64,000 bases of DNA from Actinopolyspora lacussalsi (GTDB taxonomy: Bacteria; Actinomycetota; Actinomycetes; Mycobacteriales; Pseudonocardiaceae). This document shows positions 36,176 through 45,715 of this stretch, piece after piece. Made by a program: the position numbers and the translations under genes. The notes beneath the pieces were generated by a model. It was given only the letters and a program-made list of their open reading frames with translations, ran no database searches and had not been told where the DNA came from. Position 1 is the stretch's first letter. Each line of letters opens with the position of its first letter. The stretch covers positions 3,551,501-3,615,500 of the forward strand of contig JAURUC010000001.1 of assembly GCA_030803735.1 (NCBI GenBank), in the 5' to 3' direction.

Positions 36176-37179
36176 GACGTCTTCCTCTCCGTACCGCGCT
36201 CGGCGATCTCACGAGCAGCATCCAAGTAACTCATGGAACCCCGCGAGCCGGGGTCGTAACTCAGCACGGTTTGCCCGAAGCCGGGAGCCTCGGAAATCTT
36301 GACGCTACGAGGGATGACGGTTCGCAGTGCCCGCTCGCCGAAATAGTTGCGGACTTCCTCGGTAACCTGTTCGGCGAGCTTCGTGCGTCCGTCGTACATG
36401 GTCAGCAACACGGTGGAGACGTTGAGCCCGGGGTTGAGGTACGACTGCACCAACTCGATGTTGTTGATCAGTTGCCCCAGCCCCTCCAACGCGTAGTACT
36501 CGCACTGGATCGGGATCACCACTTCGTGCGCGCCCACCAGCGCGTTCACCGTGAGCAGTCCCAACGAGGGCGGACAGTCGATGAAGACGTAGTCGTAGTC
36601 CAACTCGTCGAGCACCGCCGGTCGCAGCGCTTCTCGCAGTCTCGCTTCGCGAGCGACCATCGTGACAAGCTCCACCTCCGCGCCTGCCAGATCGATGGTG
36701 GCGGGCACACAGCTGAGGTTCTCCGACTGTGTACTGGTGGCGGCGGCGTCGGCGACACCGATCTCACCGAGCAGGAGTTGGTAGACCGAGGGAACCCCCG
36801 CCTGGTGATCCACTCCCAGCGCGGTACTGGCGTTTCCCTGCGGGTCGAGATCTATGACCAGAACCCGCAGCCCCTGCACTGCCAGCGCGGTGGCCAGGTT
36901 GACCGTGCTGGTCGTCTTTCCCACGCCGCCTTTCTGGTTGGCGACGGTCATGATCCGACGCTCATCGGGTTTGGGCAGTCGGGTCGATTCCGGAGCCGGG
37001 GAGGAGGTGCTCCGTTTCACCTCCTCCACGAGAGGGGTCCAGGCGGTCCAATCGGAGCTCGCTTCCTCCGCCTGCGCTCCCTCGCCGGCCACGGCGGGGA
37101 AACGCATCCCACCCATGGAACGACCCTTTGTTTCACGTGAAACACCATCGGTCTGGTTCGATTCCGGGGTCACCGTCAC
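36172..37179 (-). CDS. parA: Chromosome partitioning ATPase ParA
   Basis: This 335-residue Walker-type ATPase has a variable N-terminal tail of about 75 residues, a deviant Walker A ([20 protein letters not shown]), [13 protein letters not shown] (Walker A'), and [17 protein letters not shown] (Walker B). It moves ParB-parS complexes by a nucleoid-bound gradient. The GTG at 37179 overlaps the rsmG stop (GTGA). A second GTG at 37173, with AAAGGA 9 bases upstream, is an equally plausible start. The longer frame to 37326 lies wholly in rsmG and is not used. Confidence 0.95.
   Translation of the reverse strand: MTVTPESNQTDGVSRETKGRSMGGMRFPAVAGEGAQAEEASSDWTAWTPLVEEVKRSTSSPAPESTRLPKPDERRIMTVANQKGGVGKTTSTVNLATALAVQGLRVLVIDLDPQGNASTALGVDHQAGVPSVYQLLLGEIGVADAAATSTQSENLSCVPATIDLAGAEVELVTMVAREARLREALRPAVLDELDYDYVFIDCPPSLGLLTVNALVGAHEVVIPIQCEYYALEGLGQLINNIELVQSYLNPGLNVSTVLLTMYDGRTKLAEQVTEEVRNYFGERALRTVIPRSVKISEAPGFGQTVLSYDPGSRGSMSYLDAAREIAERGTERKTS
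37130..37143. promoter_or_regulatory. parS site 3 (inside parA)
   Basis: A perfect GTTTCACGTGAAAC in the parA N-terminal tail, again translated as VSRET. Confidence 0.95.
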
Positions 37180-37961
37180 CGTTCCTTTCTGTTTGGCCGG
37201 TTGTCCGGCCGACGCGTCCCCATCCCACGAGCTCGCCTTCCGGAGCCGGTGGAACGCGACGGAGCCGCCTCCGAACGCCGCACCACGACGACATTGGCAG
37301 GAGTCTCCAGCACATCCGTTCCGCAATGGCGCACCTCGGCCGACACGCCACCACGACGTGCTATCGCGGCACGATCACGCTCCAACTCCTCGGAAGCACT
37401 GGCGCCCTTCTGCGCGAGCAGCAGGCCGCCCGGGCGCAGCAGCGGCAGACACCATTCGGCGAGCCGCTCCAACGAGCTCACCGCCCGAGCGACCACGAAG
37501 TCCTGATCGTGCAGCCGGGCACGGATCGGTTTTTCCTCCGCTCGTCCCCGCACCACCGTCACGGGCAGTCCCAGATCATCCGACAGTTCCTCCAGCCACG
37601 CGACCCGACGCGCCATCGGTTCCAGCAATGTGACGGTCAGATCGGGACGAGCGATCGCGAGCGGTATACCGGGCAGCCCCGCCCCGGAGCCGACATCGAC
37701 CACCGTGGCTTCACGTGGCAACAACTCCCGCAACACTGCCGAGTTGTAGATGTGGCGTTCCCAGAGCCGGTCTCCCTCCCTCGGACCGATCAAGCCACGT
37801 TGCACGCCATCCGTCAAGAGGCGTTCCGCGAACTCGCTCGCCAATGACGCCCGATCACCGAAAATCATCCGCTCCGGTGACATTCCCTCGACCCCTCGCA
37901 CAGCCTCACCCGCATCATTCTCGGCCGGGAACCGCCCGACCGGACTCTCGTCGTCCAACAA
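37176..37961 (-). CDS. rsmG: 16S rRNA m7G527 methyltransferase RsmG
   Basis: This 261-residue methyltransferase modifies G527 of 16S rRNA. The SAM-binding core is TVVDVGSGAGLPGIPLAIA with VTLLEPMARRVAWLEEL, and the family motif is VVARAVSSLERLAEWCLPLL. Both ends are longer than in E. coli RsmG: an acidic N-terminal tail of about 25 residues and a basic C-terminal tail of about 30. Tandem TTG codons at 37961 follow GAGGCGGG; an internal ATG (MSPERM) is an alternative start. It is co-transcribed with parA and parB. Confidence 0.92.
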   Translation of the reverse strand: MLDDESPVGRFPAENDAGEAVRGVEGMSPERMIFGDRASLASEFAERLLTDGVQRGLIGPREGDRLWERHIYNSAVLRELLPREATVVDVGSGAGLPGIPLAIARPDLTVTLLEPMARRVAWLEELSDDLGLPVTVVRGRAEEKPIRARLHDQDFVVARAVSSLERLAEWCLPLLRPGGLLLAQKGASASEELERDRAAIARRGGVSAEVRHCGTDVLETPANVVVVRRSEAAPSRSTGSGRRARGMGTRRPDNRPNRKER

Positions 37962-38007
37962 CCCGCCTCTTCGATGCCCCGGTTTCGATCCCGTTCATCA
38001 TAGAGTT

Positions 38008-38021
38008 GTTTCACGTGAAAC
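38008..38021. promoter_or_regulatory. parS site 4
   Basis: A perfect GTTTCACGTGAAAC, 46 bp upstream of the rsmG start, in the jag-rsmG gap. It probably overlaps the rsmG-parAB promoter region. Confidence 0.95.
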
Positions 38022-38175
38022 ACGCCCCGAAGGCAGGCTTCGACACAGCCACCCACAGAAAACGAATATTTCTCACACGACATGGGTGCCACTCCGCCGA
38101 ACGGTCACGCCGCACCCCTCGGGCAACGAACCCGGGCCGCCCCGCACACCATCCCGCGAGCGAGACCGCCGCACT

Positions 38176-38189
38176 GTTTCACGTGAAAC
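38176..38189. promoter_or_regulatory. parS site 5
   Basis: A perfect GTTTCACGTGAAAC in the jag-rsmG gap (37962-38340), which contains no gene. Confidence 0.95.
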
Positions 38190-38261
38190 GCCCCGCGCGA
38201 CCGTGTGAGACCACCCCATGACGAAGCCACGGGACGAAGCCACACGGGCCCGCCGAACACA

Positions 38262-38298
38262 ATGCTGCCCCTGTGACGCGATGTCACAGGGGCAGCAT
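38262..38298 (-). terminator. Hairpin terminator of the rpmH-jag operon
   Basis: ATGCTGCCCCTGTGAC and GTCACAGGGGCAGCAT form a perfect 16-bp stem with a 5-nt loop, 42 bp after the jag stop on the minus strand. It separates the rpmH-rnpA-yidD-yidC-jag transcript from rsmG-parA-parB. Confidence 0.8.
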
Positions 38299-38340
38299 GA
38301 CAACGAACCGGTCCGGCCGGAACGACCACACGCCGAGCAA

Positions 38341-38907
38341 TCACCCGGCCCGGTAAACGACCACACGCCTGCTGGGCGGCTCTCCCTCGCCCTCGCTGGT
38401 GACACCCGACACCGCGGCGACCGCGTCGTGCACCACCTTGCGCTCGAACGGACTCATCGGGCGCAGCCGCTGGGTCTTACCGGTACTCGCGACCTTCTCG
38501 GCCGTCCGACGGCCGAGATCACTGAGTTCGTCGCGCCGGTTCGCGCGCCAACCGGCGATGTCGAGCATCAGCCTGCTGCGCACCCCGGTTTCCTGCTGCA
38601 CGGCCAGCCGGGTGAGCTCCTGCACGGCTTCGAGCACCTCGCCCTGCGAACCGACGAGCTTCTCGAGGTCCTTGCCGCCTTCCACGCTCACCACGGCACG
38701 CCCCGACTCCACATCCAGATCGATGTCGCCGTCGTAGTCGAGCAGGTCCAACAGCCGTTCCAGGTAGTCACCGGCGATATCGCCTTCGCGCACCAGATCG
38801 GCTTCGCTTCTGGCCGTCGATCCACTGTCCCGATCAGTGGCCTGTTCGGAACCACTGACTGCCACGGACTGCTCGTCCTGGCCGGCCTCCTGCACGGTAT
38901 CGGACAC
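38341..38907 (-). CDS. jag: Jag/KhpB family RNA-binding protein
   Basis: This 188-residue protein has an acidic N-terminal tail, a KH-like domain (LLDYDGDIDLDVESGRAVVSVEG, GSQGEVLEAVQELTRLAVQQ) and a C-terminal R3H domain. The R3H domain contains the RLRPMSPFERKVVHDAV motif. Jag/KhpB/EloR binds RNA and influences cell elongation in other Gram-positives. The N-terminal jag domain of firmicute homologues is absent, as is usual in actinobacteria. It lies 32 bp downstream of yidC. Confidence 0.92.
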   Translation of the reverse strand: MSDTVQEAGQDEQSVAVSGSEQATDRDSGSTARSEADLVREGDIAGDYLERLLDLLDYDGDIDLDVESGRAVVSVEGGKDLEKLVGSQGEVLEAVQELTRLAVQQETGVRSRLMLDIAGWRANRRDELSDLGRRTAEKVASTGKTQRLRPMSPFERKVVHDAVAAVSGVTSEGEGEPPSRRVVVYRAG

Positions 38908-38939
38908 TGGGTGTCTCCTCTCTGGAGCTGCTTACGGAT

Positions 38940-39887
38940 TCACCGGTGCTCGTCCGGCTTGTCCGTGTCGCTGGAACGGTCTTCCGGTATTCCGGGCAAT
39001 TCGGCTCGCTCGTCGTCTTCCGGTCGGGCACGGGAGTCCACGCGCTCAACCGGCGAGGAATCGATCACCGCGGGCGCCGCGTCCGGCGTCTGCTGCCGCT
39101 GTGCTTCCTCCTCGTCGATACGTCGAAACACGATACGCTGCTGTCCGAGGGTCCAGAAGTTGTTCGCCAGCCAGTACAGCAGGATCGCCAACGGCAGGAA
39201 CGGGCCGGCTACCACGGCGAACGCCGGAAAGAGCCACAGCATGATCCGATTCATCATCGCCTGCTGGTTCGGAGCGGGCGAGGGGGTGCGTTCGCCACGC
39301 TGCCTGGCTATCGAATGTCTGGTGGTGAAATGCGTCGCGATCCCCGCCGCGATCATCAATGGAACTCCGACCAACAGCATCGAGGCCCGATCGGTCCCGA
39401 AAGTGCTCAGCGCCTCGGCGGGAGCCGTGAGCGTGCCGGAAAGGCTGGCGCCGAACAAGTGGGCGTCGAGGAAGGAACGCACCCCCTCCGCGCCGAAGAA
39501 GTAGTTGCTCTCCTCGTTCGGCTGAAAACCGTTGAGCACCCGGAACAACCCGATGAAGACCGGGACCTGCACGATCATGGGCAGACATCCACCGAGTGGA
39601 TTGAACCCCTGCTCGGACTGCAGCTTGCGCATCTCGGCGGTGAGACGCTGCGGATCGTCGGGGTAGTCCCGCTGCAGCTGCTGTATCCGCGGCGCGACCT
39701 CCTGCATCTTGCGCATGGAGCGGACCTGGTGCACGAAGGGCTTGAACAGCAGGATCCGCAGGGTGAACACCAGGAACATCACGGACAGCGCCCAGGCGAA
39801 ACCACTGTCCGGACCGAGCAACGCCCCGAACACGGCATGCCACGACCACAGGATGAACGAGACCGGGTAATTGATGAAGTCCAGCAC
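38940..39887 (-). CDS. yidC: Membrane protein insertase YidC
   Basis: This 315-residue Oxa1/YidC insertase starts with a membrane helix (MLDFINYPVSFILWSWHAV). The conserved core has LRILLFKPFVHQVRSMRKMQ (hydrophilic groove Arg region), a coiled cytoplasmic loop (RIQQLQRDYPDDPQRL), GGCLPMIVQVPVFIGLF, and two further helices. An acidic Arg/Asp-rich cytoplasmic tail of about 60 residues follows. It inserts membrane proteins with or without SecYEG. It is 6 bp downstream of yidD. Confidence 0.95.
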   Translation of the reverse strand: MLDFINYPVSFILWSWHAVFGALLGPDSGFAWALSVMFLVFTLRILLFKPFVHQVRSMRKMQEVAPRIQQLQRDYPDDPQRLTAEMRKLQSEQGFNPLGGCLPMIVQVPVFIGLFRVLNGFQPNEESNYFFGAEGVRSFLDAHLFGASLSGTLTAPAEALSTFGTDRASMLLVGVPLMIAAGIATHFTTRHSIARQRGERTPSPAPNQQAMMNRIMLWLFPAFAVVAGPFLPLAILLYWLANNFWTLGQQRIVFRRIDEEEAQRQQTPDAAPAVIDSSPVERVDSRARPEDDERAELPGIPEDRSSDTDKPDEHR

Positions 39888-39893
39888 TTCGGG

Positions 39894-40217
39894 CTACTCC
39901 TCGCCGGTGGAAGGATCTGTGGCGCGACGCGTGTCACGGGGCGGCGGAACCGGATCCACCCCGCCCGGGTGCCAGGGGCCACAGCGCGACAGTCGCCGCA
40001 GCGTCAGCCAACCACCCCTGAGAGCGCCGTGAACCCGCAGCGCCTCCACGGCATAGGCACTGCAACTCGGATAGAACCGGCAGGTGGGCGGAAGTATCGG
40101 TGATACGACCTTGCGGTAGACGTGGATCGGCAACGAGAGCAGCCAGGCGATCGGCCCCGGGCGAGTCACGGGAGCCGCTGCCGGGTCATCGGACGAACCG
40201 GGGTCTTGCTCTGCCAT
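39894..40217 (-). CDS. yidD: Membrane protein insertion efficiency factor YidD
   Basis: This 107-residue protein has the invariant YidD core [22 protein letters not shown] with its Cys residues, [12 protein letters not shown], and [19 protein letters not shown]. It assists YidC-dependent insertion at the inner membrane face. Its ATG shares one base with the rnpA TAA (TAATG), so the two are translationally coupled. Confidence 0.95.
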   Translation of the reverse strand: MAEQDPGSSDDPAAAPVTRPGPIAWLLSLPIHVYRKVVSPILPPTCRFYPSCSAYAVEALRVHGALRGGWLTLRRLSRCGPWHPGGVDPVPPPRDTRRATDPSTGEE

Positions 40218-40714
40218 TACGCGGGATCCGTGGTGGAGTGGGCACCACCGTCCGATTGATCACCCGGAACCGGCAGGCCCAACTTGCGAGCGGCCCTGTC
40301 CAGGTCCCGGCCGAGTTCCGCACTGGTGGCCGCTGCCGCTGGTGGCAGCGCTCGTACCACCACCATTGTGCCCGCGGGCAACACCGGAATGCGGTCACGC
40401 ATCAGATGACGCAGCTGTCGCGACACCCTGTGCCGGACCACCGCGTTGCCGACGGCCTTACTCACGACGAAACCCACCCTGGGTCGCTCCCGCTTTTCCA
40501 GGGTGGGCGGACTGTCGGATGTTCCGCGCTTGTTCTCGTCGTCGGGTTCAGCGACGGCATCGCCGGCAGCCCGGGACTTCACGGCCGGTTCGGCGTCCAC
40601 CGTCCCGCACGTCAGTGCGTGCAGCACGAGACGTGGCCTGCCCGCTCGACGTCCACGACGTACGACCCGGGTGAAATCCTGGCTGCGCCTGAGCCGCGCT
40701 GCCGCTGGAAGCAC
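40217..40714 (-). CDS. rnpA: Ribonuclease P protein component
   Basis: This 165-residue protein is the protein subunit of RNase P, which trims tRNA 5' leaders together with the rnpB RNA (not in this window). The family motif [20 protein letters not shown] is intact and the N-terminus ([20 protein letters not shown]) is typical. It is about 40 residues longer than usual because of an acidic insertion (about residues 36-75, including [16 protein letters not shown]) between the first strand and the RVGFVVSK strand. It lies 12 bp downstream of rpmH. Confidence 0.93.
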   Translation of the reverse strand: MLPAAARLRRSQDFTRVVRRGRRAGRPRLVLHALTCGTVDAEPAVKSRAAGDAVAEPDDENKRGTSDSPPTLEKRERPRVGFVVSKAVGNAVVRHRVSRQLRHLMRDRIPVLPAGTMVVVRALPPAAAATSAELGRDLDRAARKLGLPVPGDQSDGGAHSTTDPA

Positions 40715-40726
40715 GGCCCGCCCCGA

Positions 40727-40870
40727 TCAGGCGGTCAGACGCTTACGGCCCCTGCGGCGCCGGGCGGTCACGATGGCGCGGCCGGCCCTGGTGTGCATCC
40801 GCTGCCGGAAACCATGCGTCCTGGCCCGTTTGCGGTTGTTCGGCTGGTAGGTGCGCTTGCCCTTGCTCAC
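40727..40870 (-). CDS. rpmH: 50S ribosomal protein L34
   Basis: The 47-residue, extremely basic protein starts [20 protein letters not shown] and ends [11 protein letters not shown], the full-length L34 sequence. GTG 40870 is the start. It is too short for common ORF cut-offs. It is the first gene of the rpmH-rnpA-yidD-yidC-jag operon, divergent from dnaA as in most bacteria. Confidence 0.97.
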   Translation of the reverse strand: MSKGKRTYQPNNRKRARTHGFRQRMHTRAGRAIVTARRRRGRKRLTA

Positions 40871-41436
40871 GGTCGGCTCTCCCGGTTACTACAGGCCAAC
40901 CATGCGCCTTACAAGGCACAAGATGGCCGCTGTGGCTCGGTCAAGTGTCCCCGCGCTGGAAAGCGGAAGCGGCTTTGGAGCTTTATCCGCGGCAGGCGCA
41001 CGCACTTTGGTCGTACGCGCACGATCCCGTGCGGACGAACCAGGTTGGGCGCCGGATCGGACTTCGCGACCGACACAACCATCGAACGCCCGCATTACAG
41101 CGGGAGACCCAACGAGGGTACTTACTCGAACGCCGAGCCGCGTAGCCGGGGTGCCGGTCAGCGAAGGGACCAGCGCCGCGATCAGGATAGCGCCGGGGAT
41201 TTCCGAACTCGATCAAGACCGCCCCCAAGAGCGGGCGGAGCGCCACGGACGCCCCCGACAGTCACGGGCCTCCGGCTCTGTCGTACCTTCGGCAGAGCTG
41301 TGGACAACTCTGTGGATACCTCGTTTCCACCTTGTCGTACACAGGTGATTCGACCCGGAACCGGCCGAGCGGAATTCACGAACCCGCCACCGGGGCTTCC
41401 GGAGTCCCACGGCAACGAGGGGAGGGGAGCTCAGCG
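40871..41436. promoter_or_regulatory. rpmH-dnaA divergent intergenic region with DnaA boxes
   Basis: The 566-bp region holds no gene. TGTGGACAA at 41299-41307 is a perfect reverse-complement DnaA box (TTGTCCACA), and TGTGGATAC at 41311-41319 is a second, weaker one 118 bp before the dnaA GTG. They are consistent with DnaA autoregulation. The dnaA ribosome site is GAGGGGAGGGGAG at 41417-41429. Confidence 0.65.
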
Positions 41437-43326
41437 GTGTCGGACCACCAAGCCGATCTCGGCAGGGTCTGGGACGAGGTGGTGCACGAGCTGTCATCGG
41501 GAACGCTCTCACCCCAACAACGCGCGTGGATGCGCGTGACACGTCCCATCGGACTGCTGGACGGGACCGCCCTGCTGGCGGCCCCGAGCGACTTCGCGAA
41601 AGAGGCCATCGAGCGCGCCCTGCGGGATCCGATAACCGACGCGCTCTCGCGCAGGCTCGGCAGAGAGATCTCGCTGGCCGTGAAAGTGGACACCGCGGTT
41701 CCCGCCCCGACGCGCCCCGTCACACCACAGTCCATGGGCGAGGAGGACGGTGAGGACGTCCCCGGTCCGGTCGATGCCGATCCGGAACCCGACCCGGAAC
41801 CCGTCGACGAGGGCCGGTGGCAGTTCGGCCAGGTCGAGCTGCCCTACGAAACCGGCTACGGCGCCACACCGGGGAACGGGCCAATGGGCTACATCCCCGC
41901 GGACGAGGCGCAGGGATGGCACGGCAGGCCGAGCGAGCACCGGCAACGCCCCCAAAGCACGCACGAGACCGAGGACTACGGCAACACCGCGCACACGGGT
42001 TCGATCAGCGGGGCGCTTCCCCCGGCCCCTCCGGAGCAGCACCGACCCGGGAGCACCGGGTCGGACTACTCGTGGCAGGGCATGACCCCCCTGCCGTTCG
42101 GTCCGCAGTACCGGGCCGGCGAACAGCACGCCGACGGCGAGAGCGACTCCGAGCCCGAGGAGGACGAGGAAGGGGAGGCCCTGCGGGCGGCCAACGAGAT
42201 CTGGCCGACCTTCGGCGGCGACAACAAACCGGAGCAGCAGCAGGGACAGCCCTACACAGCACCCAAGAACGGTCCCCCCACCTCCCAGACCCGGTTGAAC
42301 GCGAAGTACACCTTCGACACCTTCGTGATCGGCTCCTCCAACAGGTTCGCGCACGCGGCCGCCGTCGCCGGGGCGGAGGCACCGGCGCGCGCCTACAACC
42401 CGCTGTTCATCTGGGGAGAGTCCGGACTGGGCAAAACCCACCTGCTGCACGCGGTCGGCCACTACACCCAGCGGCTCTTCCCGGGAATGCGGGTGCGCTA
42501 CGTCTCCACCGAGGAATTCACCAACGACTTCATCAACTCGCTGCGGGACGACCGGCAGGTGGCCTTCCAGCGGCGCTACCGGGACGTGGACGTGCTGCTG
42601 GTGGACGACGTGCAGTTCCTGGAGGGCAAGGAGGGAACCCAGGAGGAGTTCTTCCACACCTTCAACACGCTGCACAACTCGAACAAGCAGATCGTGGTTT
42701 CCTCCGACCGGCCGCCGAAGAGCCTGCACACACTGGAGGACCGGCTGCGCACCCGGTTCGAGTGGGGACTGATCACCGACATCCAGCCCCCCGAACTGGA
42801 GACCCGCATCGCGATCCTGCGGAAGAAGGCGGCGCAGGACCGGTTGGCAGCGCCCGCGGAAGTGCTGGAGTTCATCGCGGCACGTATCGAGCGCAACATC
42901 CGGGAGTTGGAGGGCGCGCTGATCCGGGTGACCGCGTTCGCGTCGCTGAACCAACAGCCGGTGGACGTGCAGCTCGCCGAGATCGTGCTGCGCGATCTGA
43001 TTCCGGACGACGCCCAGCCCCCGGAGATCAGCACGCAGACCATCATGTCCATGACCGCCGAGTTCTTCGGCGTGACGGTGGACGATCTGTGCGGCCCGGG
43101 CAAAACCAAGGCACTCGCCCAGGCGAGACAGATCGCCATGTACCTCTGCCGCGAACTCACCGACTCCTCGCTGCCCAAGATCGGCCAGAGTTTCGGTGGG
43201 CGGGACCACACGACGGTGATGCACGCCGACAAGAAGATCCGCAAGGCGATGGCCGAGCGGCGCCGGGTCTACGACCACGTGCAGGAACTCACCGCCAGGA
43301 TCAAGCAGCAGGCCTCGTTCCTTTAA
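41437..43326 (+). CDS. dnaA: Chromosomal replication initiator DnaA
   Basis: This 629-residue initiator has domain I (about 1-90), a very long acidic Pro/Gly/Glu-rich domain II (about 95-285), and an AAA+ domain III. The AAA+ domain shows Walker [10 protein letters not shown] at about 326-334, Walker [16 protein letters not shown], and sensor regions. Domain IV has the box-recognition signature [15 protein letters not shown]. It binds DnaA boxes and melts oriC. The GTG at 41437 follows a strong purine-rich site; the in-frame upstream extension to 41332 lacks one. It is longer than mycobacterial DnaA because of domain II. Confidence 0.97.
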   Translation: MSDHQADLGRVWDEVVHELSSGTLSPQQRAWMRVTRPIGLLDGTALLAAPSDFAKEAIERALRDPITDALSRRLGREISLAVKVDTAVPAPTRPVTPQSMGEEDGEDVPGPVDADPEPDPEPVDEGRWQFGQVELPYETGYGATPGNGPMGYIPADEAQGWHGRPSEHRQRPQSTHETEDYGNTAHTGSISGALPPAPPEQHRPGSTGSDYSWQGMTPLPFGPQYRAGEQHADGESDSEPEEDEEGEALRAANEIWPTFGGDNKPEQQQGQPYTAPKNGPPTSQTRLNAKYTFDTFVIGSSNRFAHAAAVAGAEAPARAYNPLFIWGESGLGKTHLLHAVGHYTQRLFPGMRVRYVSTEEFTNDFINSLRDDRQVAFQRRYRDVDVLLVDDVQFLEGKEGTQEEFFHTFNTLHNSNKQIVVSSDRPPKSLHTLEDRLRTRFEWGLITDIQPPELETRIAILRKKAAQDRLAAPAEVLEFIAARIERNIRELEGALIRVTAFASLNQQPVDVQLAEIVLRDLIPDDAQPPEISTQTIMSMTAEFFGVTVDDLCGPGKTKALAQARQIAMYLCRELTDSSLPKIGQSFGGRDHTTVMHADKKIRKAMAERRRVYDHVQELTARIKQQASFL

Positions 43327-43510
43327 CCGATTGTCTCCCCGGTTGCCGGGATGGGCGCTTGGCGGAACCTCTCGCGGGCTCTCGCTCCGGGGGTCCGACA
43401 TCGGTAGCGGCCTACACAACGTCGGGCCTTCCTCGCGAGAGCCGCACGCGAGAACCCGCGGCGGTGCCGACTGCCGGGGTGGTTGGAGTGCGGTTACTCG
43501 TCGGCGCTGC

Positions 43511-43612
43511 CGGCCCGGCGATTTCTCGCGAAATCGACCCCCATCCTGGCCGGGCCGCCTCACGCGCCGGGCCCCTCGCCGCAGCGGCCCGGCGATTTCT
43601 CGCGAAATCGAC
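43511..43612. repeat. Two 28-bp direct repeats with a TTTCTCGCGAAA dyad
   Basis: Positions 43511-43538 and 43585-43612 are identical over 28 bp and share the core GCGATTTCTCGCGAAATCG, a near-palindrome. A related sequence, with CTCGCGAGAAATCG in the reverse sense, lies at 18041-18054 upstream of the YqgE gene. The two copies sit between dnaA and the DnaA-box cluster. Their function is unknown. Confidence 0.8.
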
Positions 43613-43689
43613 GCCGCCCGTGTCCGCGGCCGAGCGGTCCGACGCCTTCCGGACACCTCGCCCGATGAACCGGACTAAAAGCGCAAAAC

Positions 43690-44210
43690 GGGAGTGTGCA
43701 CAACCTTGATCACACTGCGTACTCGGGAAGCACGAAGATCACACAAATGTGAATTTCCACATCTGAACCCCGCTGAAAGTCACTCGGAAGTGGGGTTGTG
43801 CACAGCTTTCGGGATCCCCAAGGATGAGCTGGAACAGCGCCCGATCGCCTCACAGGCTGTACACAACAGCGGGGAACTTGCCCACAGCTACCCTCAAGTT
43901 GCCCACAAGATGTCCACAGATTTATCCACAACCTGATCGAGCGATCATGGTGTATCCACAAGAACTGGGGACAACCTGCGAAAATCTTGGGGATCGACTG
44001 TGGATCAACACGCCACAACTGTGGACAACTCGGCTTGTGGACAAATCGATCCACAGTGCGGCCTGTTCATCCCCAAGTTGCCCACAGGATTCTCCACAGT
44101 CGGGTAGGGCCGCTCAGCAGCGAAAAACCGGGTTGTCCCCAATATCCACAGCCCCTACTACGCCTGCGTTGTTTGGTTTTTCTCTTAAAGACAAGGGGAA
44201 ACGAAGTAAG
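43690..44210. other. oriC: Origin of replication oriC (DnaA-box cluster)
   Basis: The dnaA-dnaN spacer (43327-44474) contains no gene but a dense series of DnaA-box-like sequences in both orientations. They include perfect TTATCCACA at 43922-43930, perfect TGTGGACAA at 44020-44028 and 44036-44044, three TTGCCCACA, and several TATCCACA/TCTCCACA/TGTCCACA variants: about fifteen in 450 bp. An A/T-rich stretch (about 44165-44205, ggtttttctcttaaagacaa) is a candidate unwinding element on the dnaN side. Confidence 0.92.
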
Positions 44211-44474
44211 GCCGCGAGGCAAGATCAACTTTTCGGGAGCTCCGGGCTCGACGAGCCGTGAAACCCCGGACCCACGTCATGGGCGCAGAGCGCACGCTCT
44301 ACCGTGGGAGACCCATCGGGCTTGAGAGCCGCCGCGGTTCCGCCGCGCTGGGTGGGGGCTCGAAGCACGATTCGCCGTACCCGCTTCGGTTCGCGGTGCA
44401 CAGCACACCCGCATCCCGTTCGACCAGGCTCTCCACGACCGAGACGTCGTGGAACCGGAACCGAAAGGACACTC

Positions 44475-45596
44475 ATGAAGATCCGTCTGGAACGTGACGG
44501 TCTCGCCGATGCTGTCGCCTGGGTCGCTCGTAGCCTGCCCTCACGCCCGCCGGTACCGGTGCTGGGTGGGATGCTGCTGGATGCCGACGAGGGCAAGCTG
44601 ACCATCTCCGGTTTCGACTACGAGGTCTCGGCGCAGGTCGGTGTGGACGCTGAGGTGGAGACCGGCGGCAGGACGCTGGTCTCCGGCAGGCTGCTCGCCG
44701 ACATCACCAAGGCGCTGCCGCAGCGCCCCGTCGAGATCACCGTCGACGGCTCCCGGGTGAGCATCACCTGCGGCAGTTCCCGCTTCAGCCTCCCCACCAT
44801 GCCCGTGGAGGACTATCCACAGCTGCCGCGGATGCCCGAGCTCGCCGGCTCCGTGCAGGGTGACTCGTTCAGCTCGGCGGTGGCCCAGGTCGCCGTGGCC
44901 GCGGGCAAGGACGAGACGCTGCCCATGCTCACCGGCGTGCGGATCGAGATCAACAATGATCAGCTGACCCTGGTGGCCACCGACCGGTTCCGACTCGCGA
45001 TGCGCGAGCTCACCTGGCAGCCCACCGAGTCCGTCGAGGACACCGAGGTGCTGGTTCCCGCACGCACCCTGTCCGAGTCGGCCAAGACACTGGGCGGCGC
45101 GGGCACCACCGTGGAACTGTCGCTGGCCTCCTCCGACGGGCTGCTCGGCCTGTCCGGAACCACCCGCCGCAGCACGACCAGGCTGCTGGACGCCGAGTTC
45201 CCGCCCTACCGCAAGCTGCTGCCCGACGAGTACTCCACCTCCGCCGTGGTCGACGTGGGGACGCTCGCCGACGCGATCAAGCGTGTCTCGCTGGTCGCCG
45301 AGCGCGGCACCCAGGTGCGGCTGGAGTTCTCCGAGAACGCGCTGCGCCTGACCGCGGGCGGTGACGACGAGGGCAGCGCCGAGGAGGAACTCCCGGTCGA
45401 GTTCGAGGGCGAGCCGCTGACCATCGCTTTCAACCCGAGCTACCTGCAGGACGGGCTTTCCGCGCTCAAGGCGGACCGGGCCCGCATGCTCTTCACGACT
45501 TCCAGCCGTCCCGCCGTGATCAAACCCGCGGGTGAGGACGGCGAGGTGCTTCCCGGGTATTTGTACCTGCTCATGCCGGTTCGGATGCCGGGCTGA
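44475..45596 (+). CDS. dnaN: DNA polymerase III beta subunit (sliding clamp)
   Basis: This 373-residue protein has the three-fold repeated clamp domains of DnaN. It starts [21 protein letters not shown] and ends with the ring's C-terminal [12 protein letters not shown], the hydrophobic-groove region that binds polymerase and repair clients. ATG 44475 has GAAAGGACAC upstream; the extension to 44304 is spurious. It dimerises around DNA to give processive replication. Confidence 0.96.
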   Translation: MKIRLERDGLADAVAWVARSLPSRPPVPVLGGMLLDADEGKLTISGFDYEVSAQVGVDAEVETGGRTLVSGRLLADITKALPQRPVEITVDGSRVSITCGSSRFSLPTMPVEDYPQLPRMPELAGSVQGDSFSSAVAQVAVAAGKDETLPMLTGVRIEINNDQLTLVATDRFRLAMRELTWQPTESVEDTEVLVPARTLSESAKTLGGAGTTVELSLASSDGLLGLSGTTRRSTTRLLDAEFPPYRKLLPDEYSTSAVVDVGTLADAIKRVSLVAERGTQVRLEFSENALRLTAGGDDEGSAEEELPVEFEGEPLTIAFNPSYLQDGLSALKADRARMLFTTSSRPAVIKPAGEDGEVLPGYLYLLMPVRMPG

Positions 45597-45661
45597 AAAC
45601 GCAGCACGTTCACGCGGCCCAACGCGGTGCGACGTCGGCTGCGACGACGTTGCTGTGACCC

Positions 45662-45686
45662 CGCCCCGGTGCGATCCGCCGGGGCG
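45662..45686. terminator. Hairpin between dnaN and gnd
   Basis: CGCCCCGG and CCGGGGCG form a perfect 8-bp stem with a 9-nt loop, 66 bp after the dnaN stop and 30 bp before the gnd start. Confidence 0.4.
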
Positions 45687-45715
45687 AGGCCAGCGAAGTG
45701 TGAAAGGGAGTTTCG

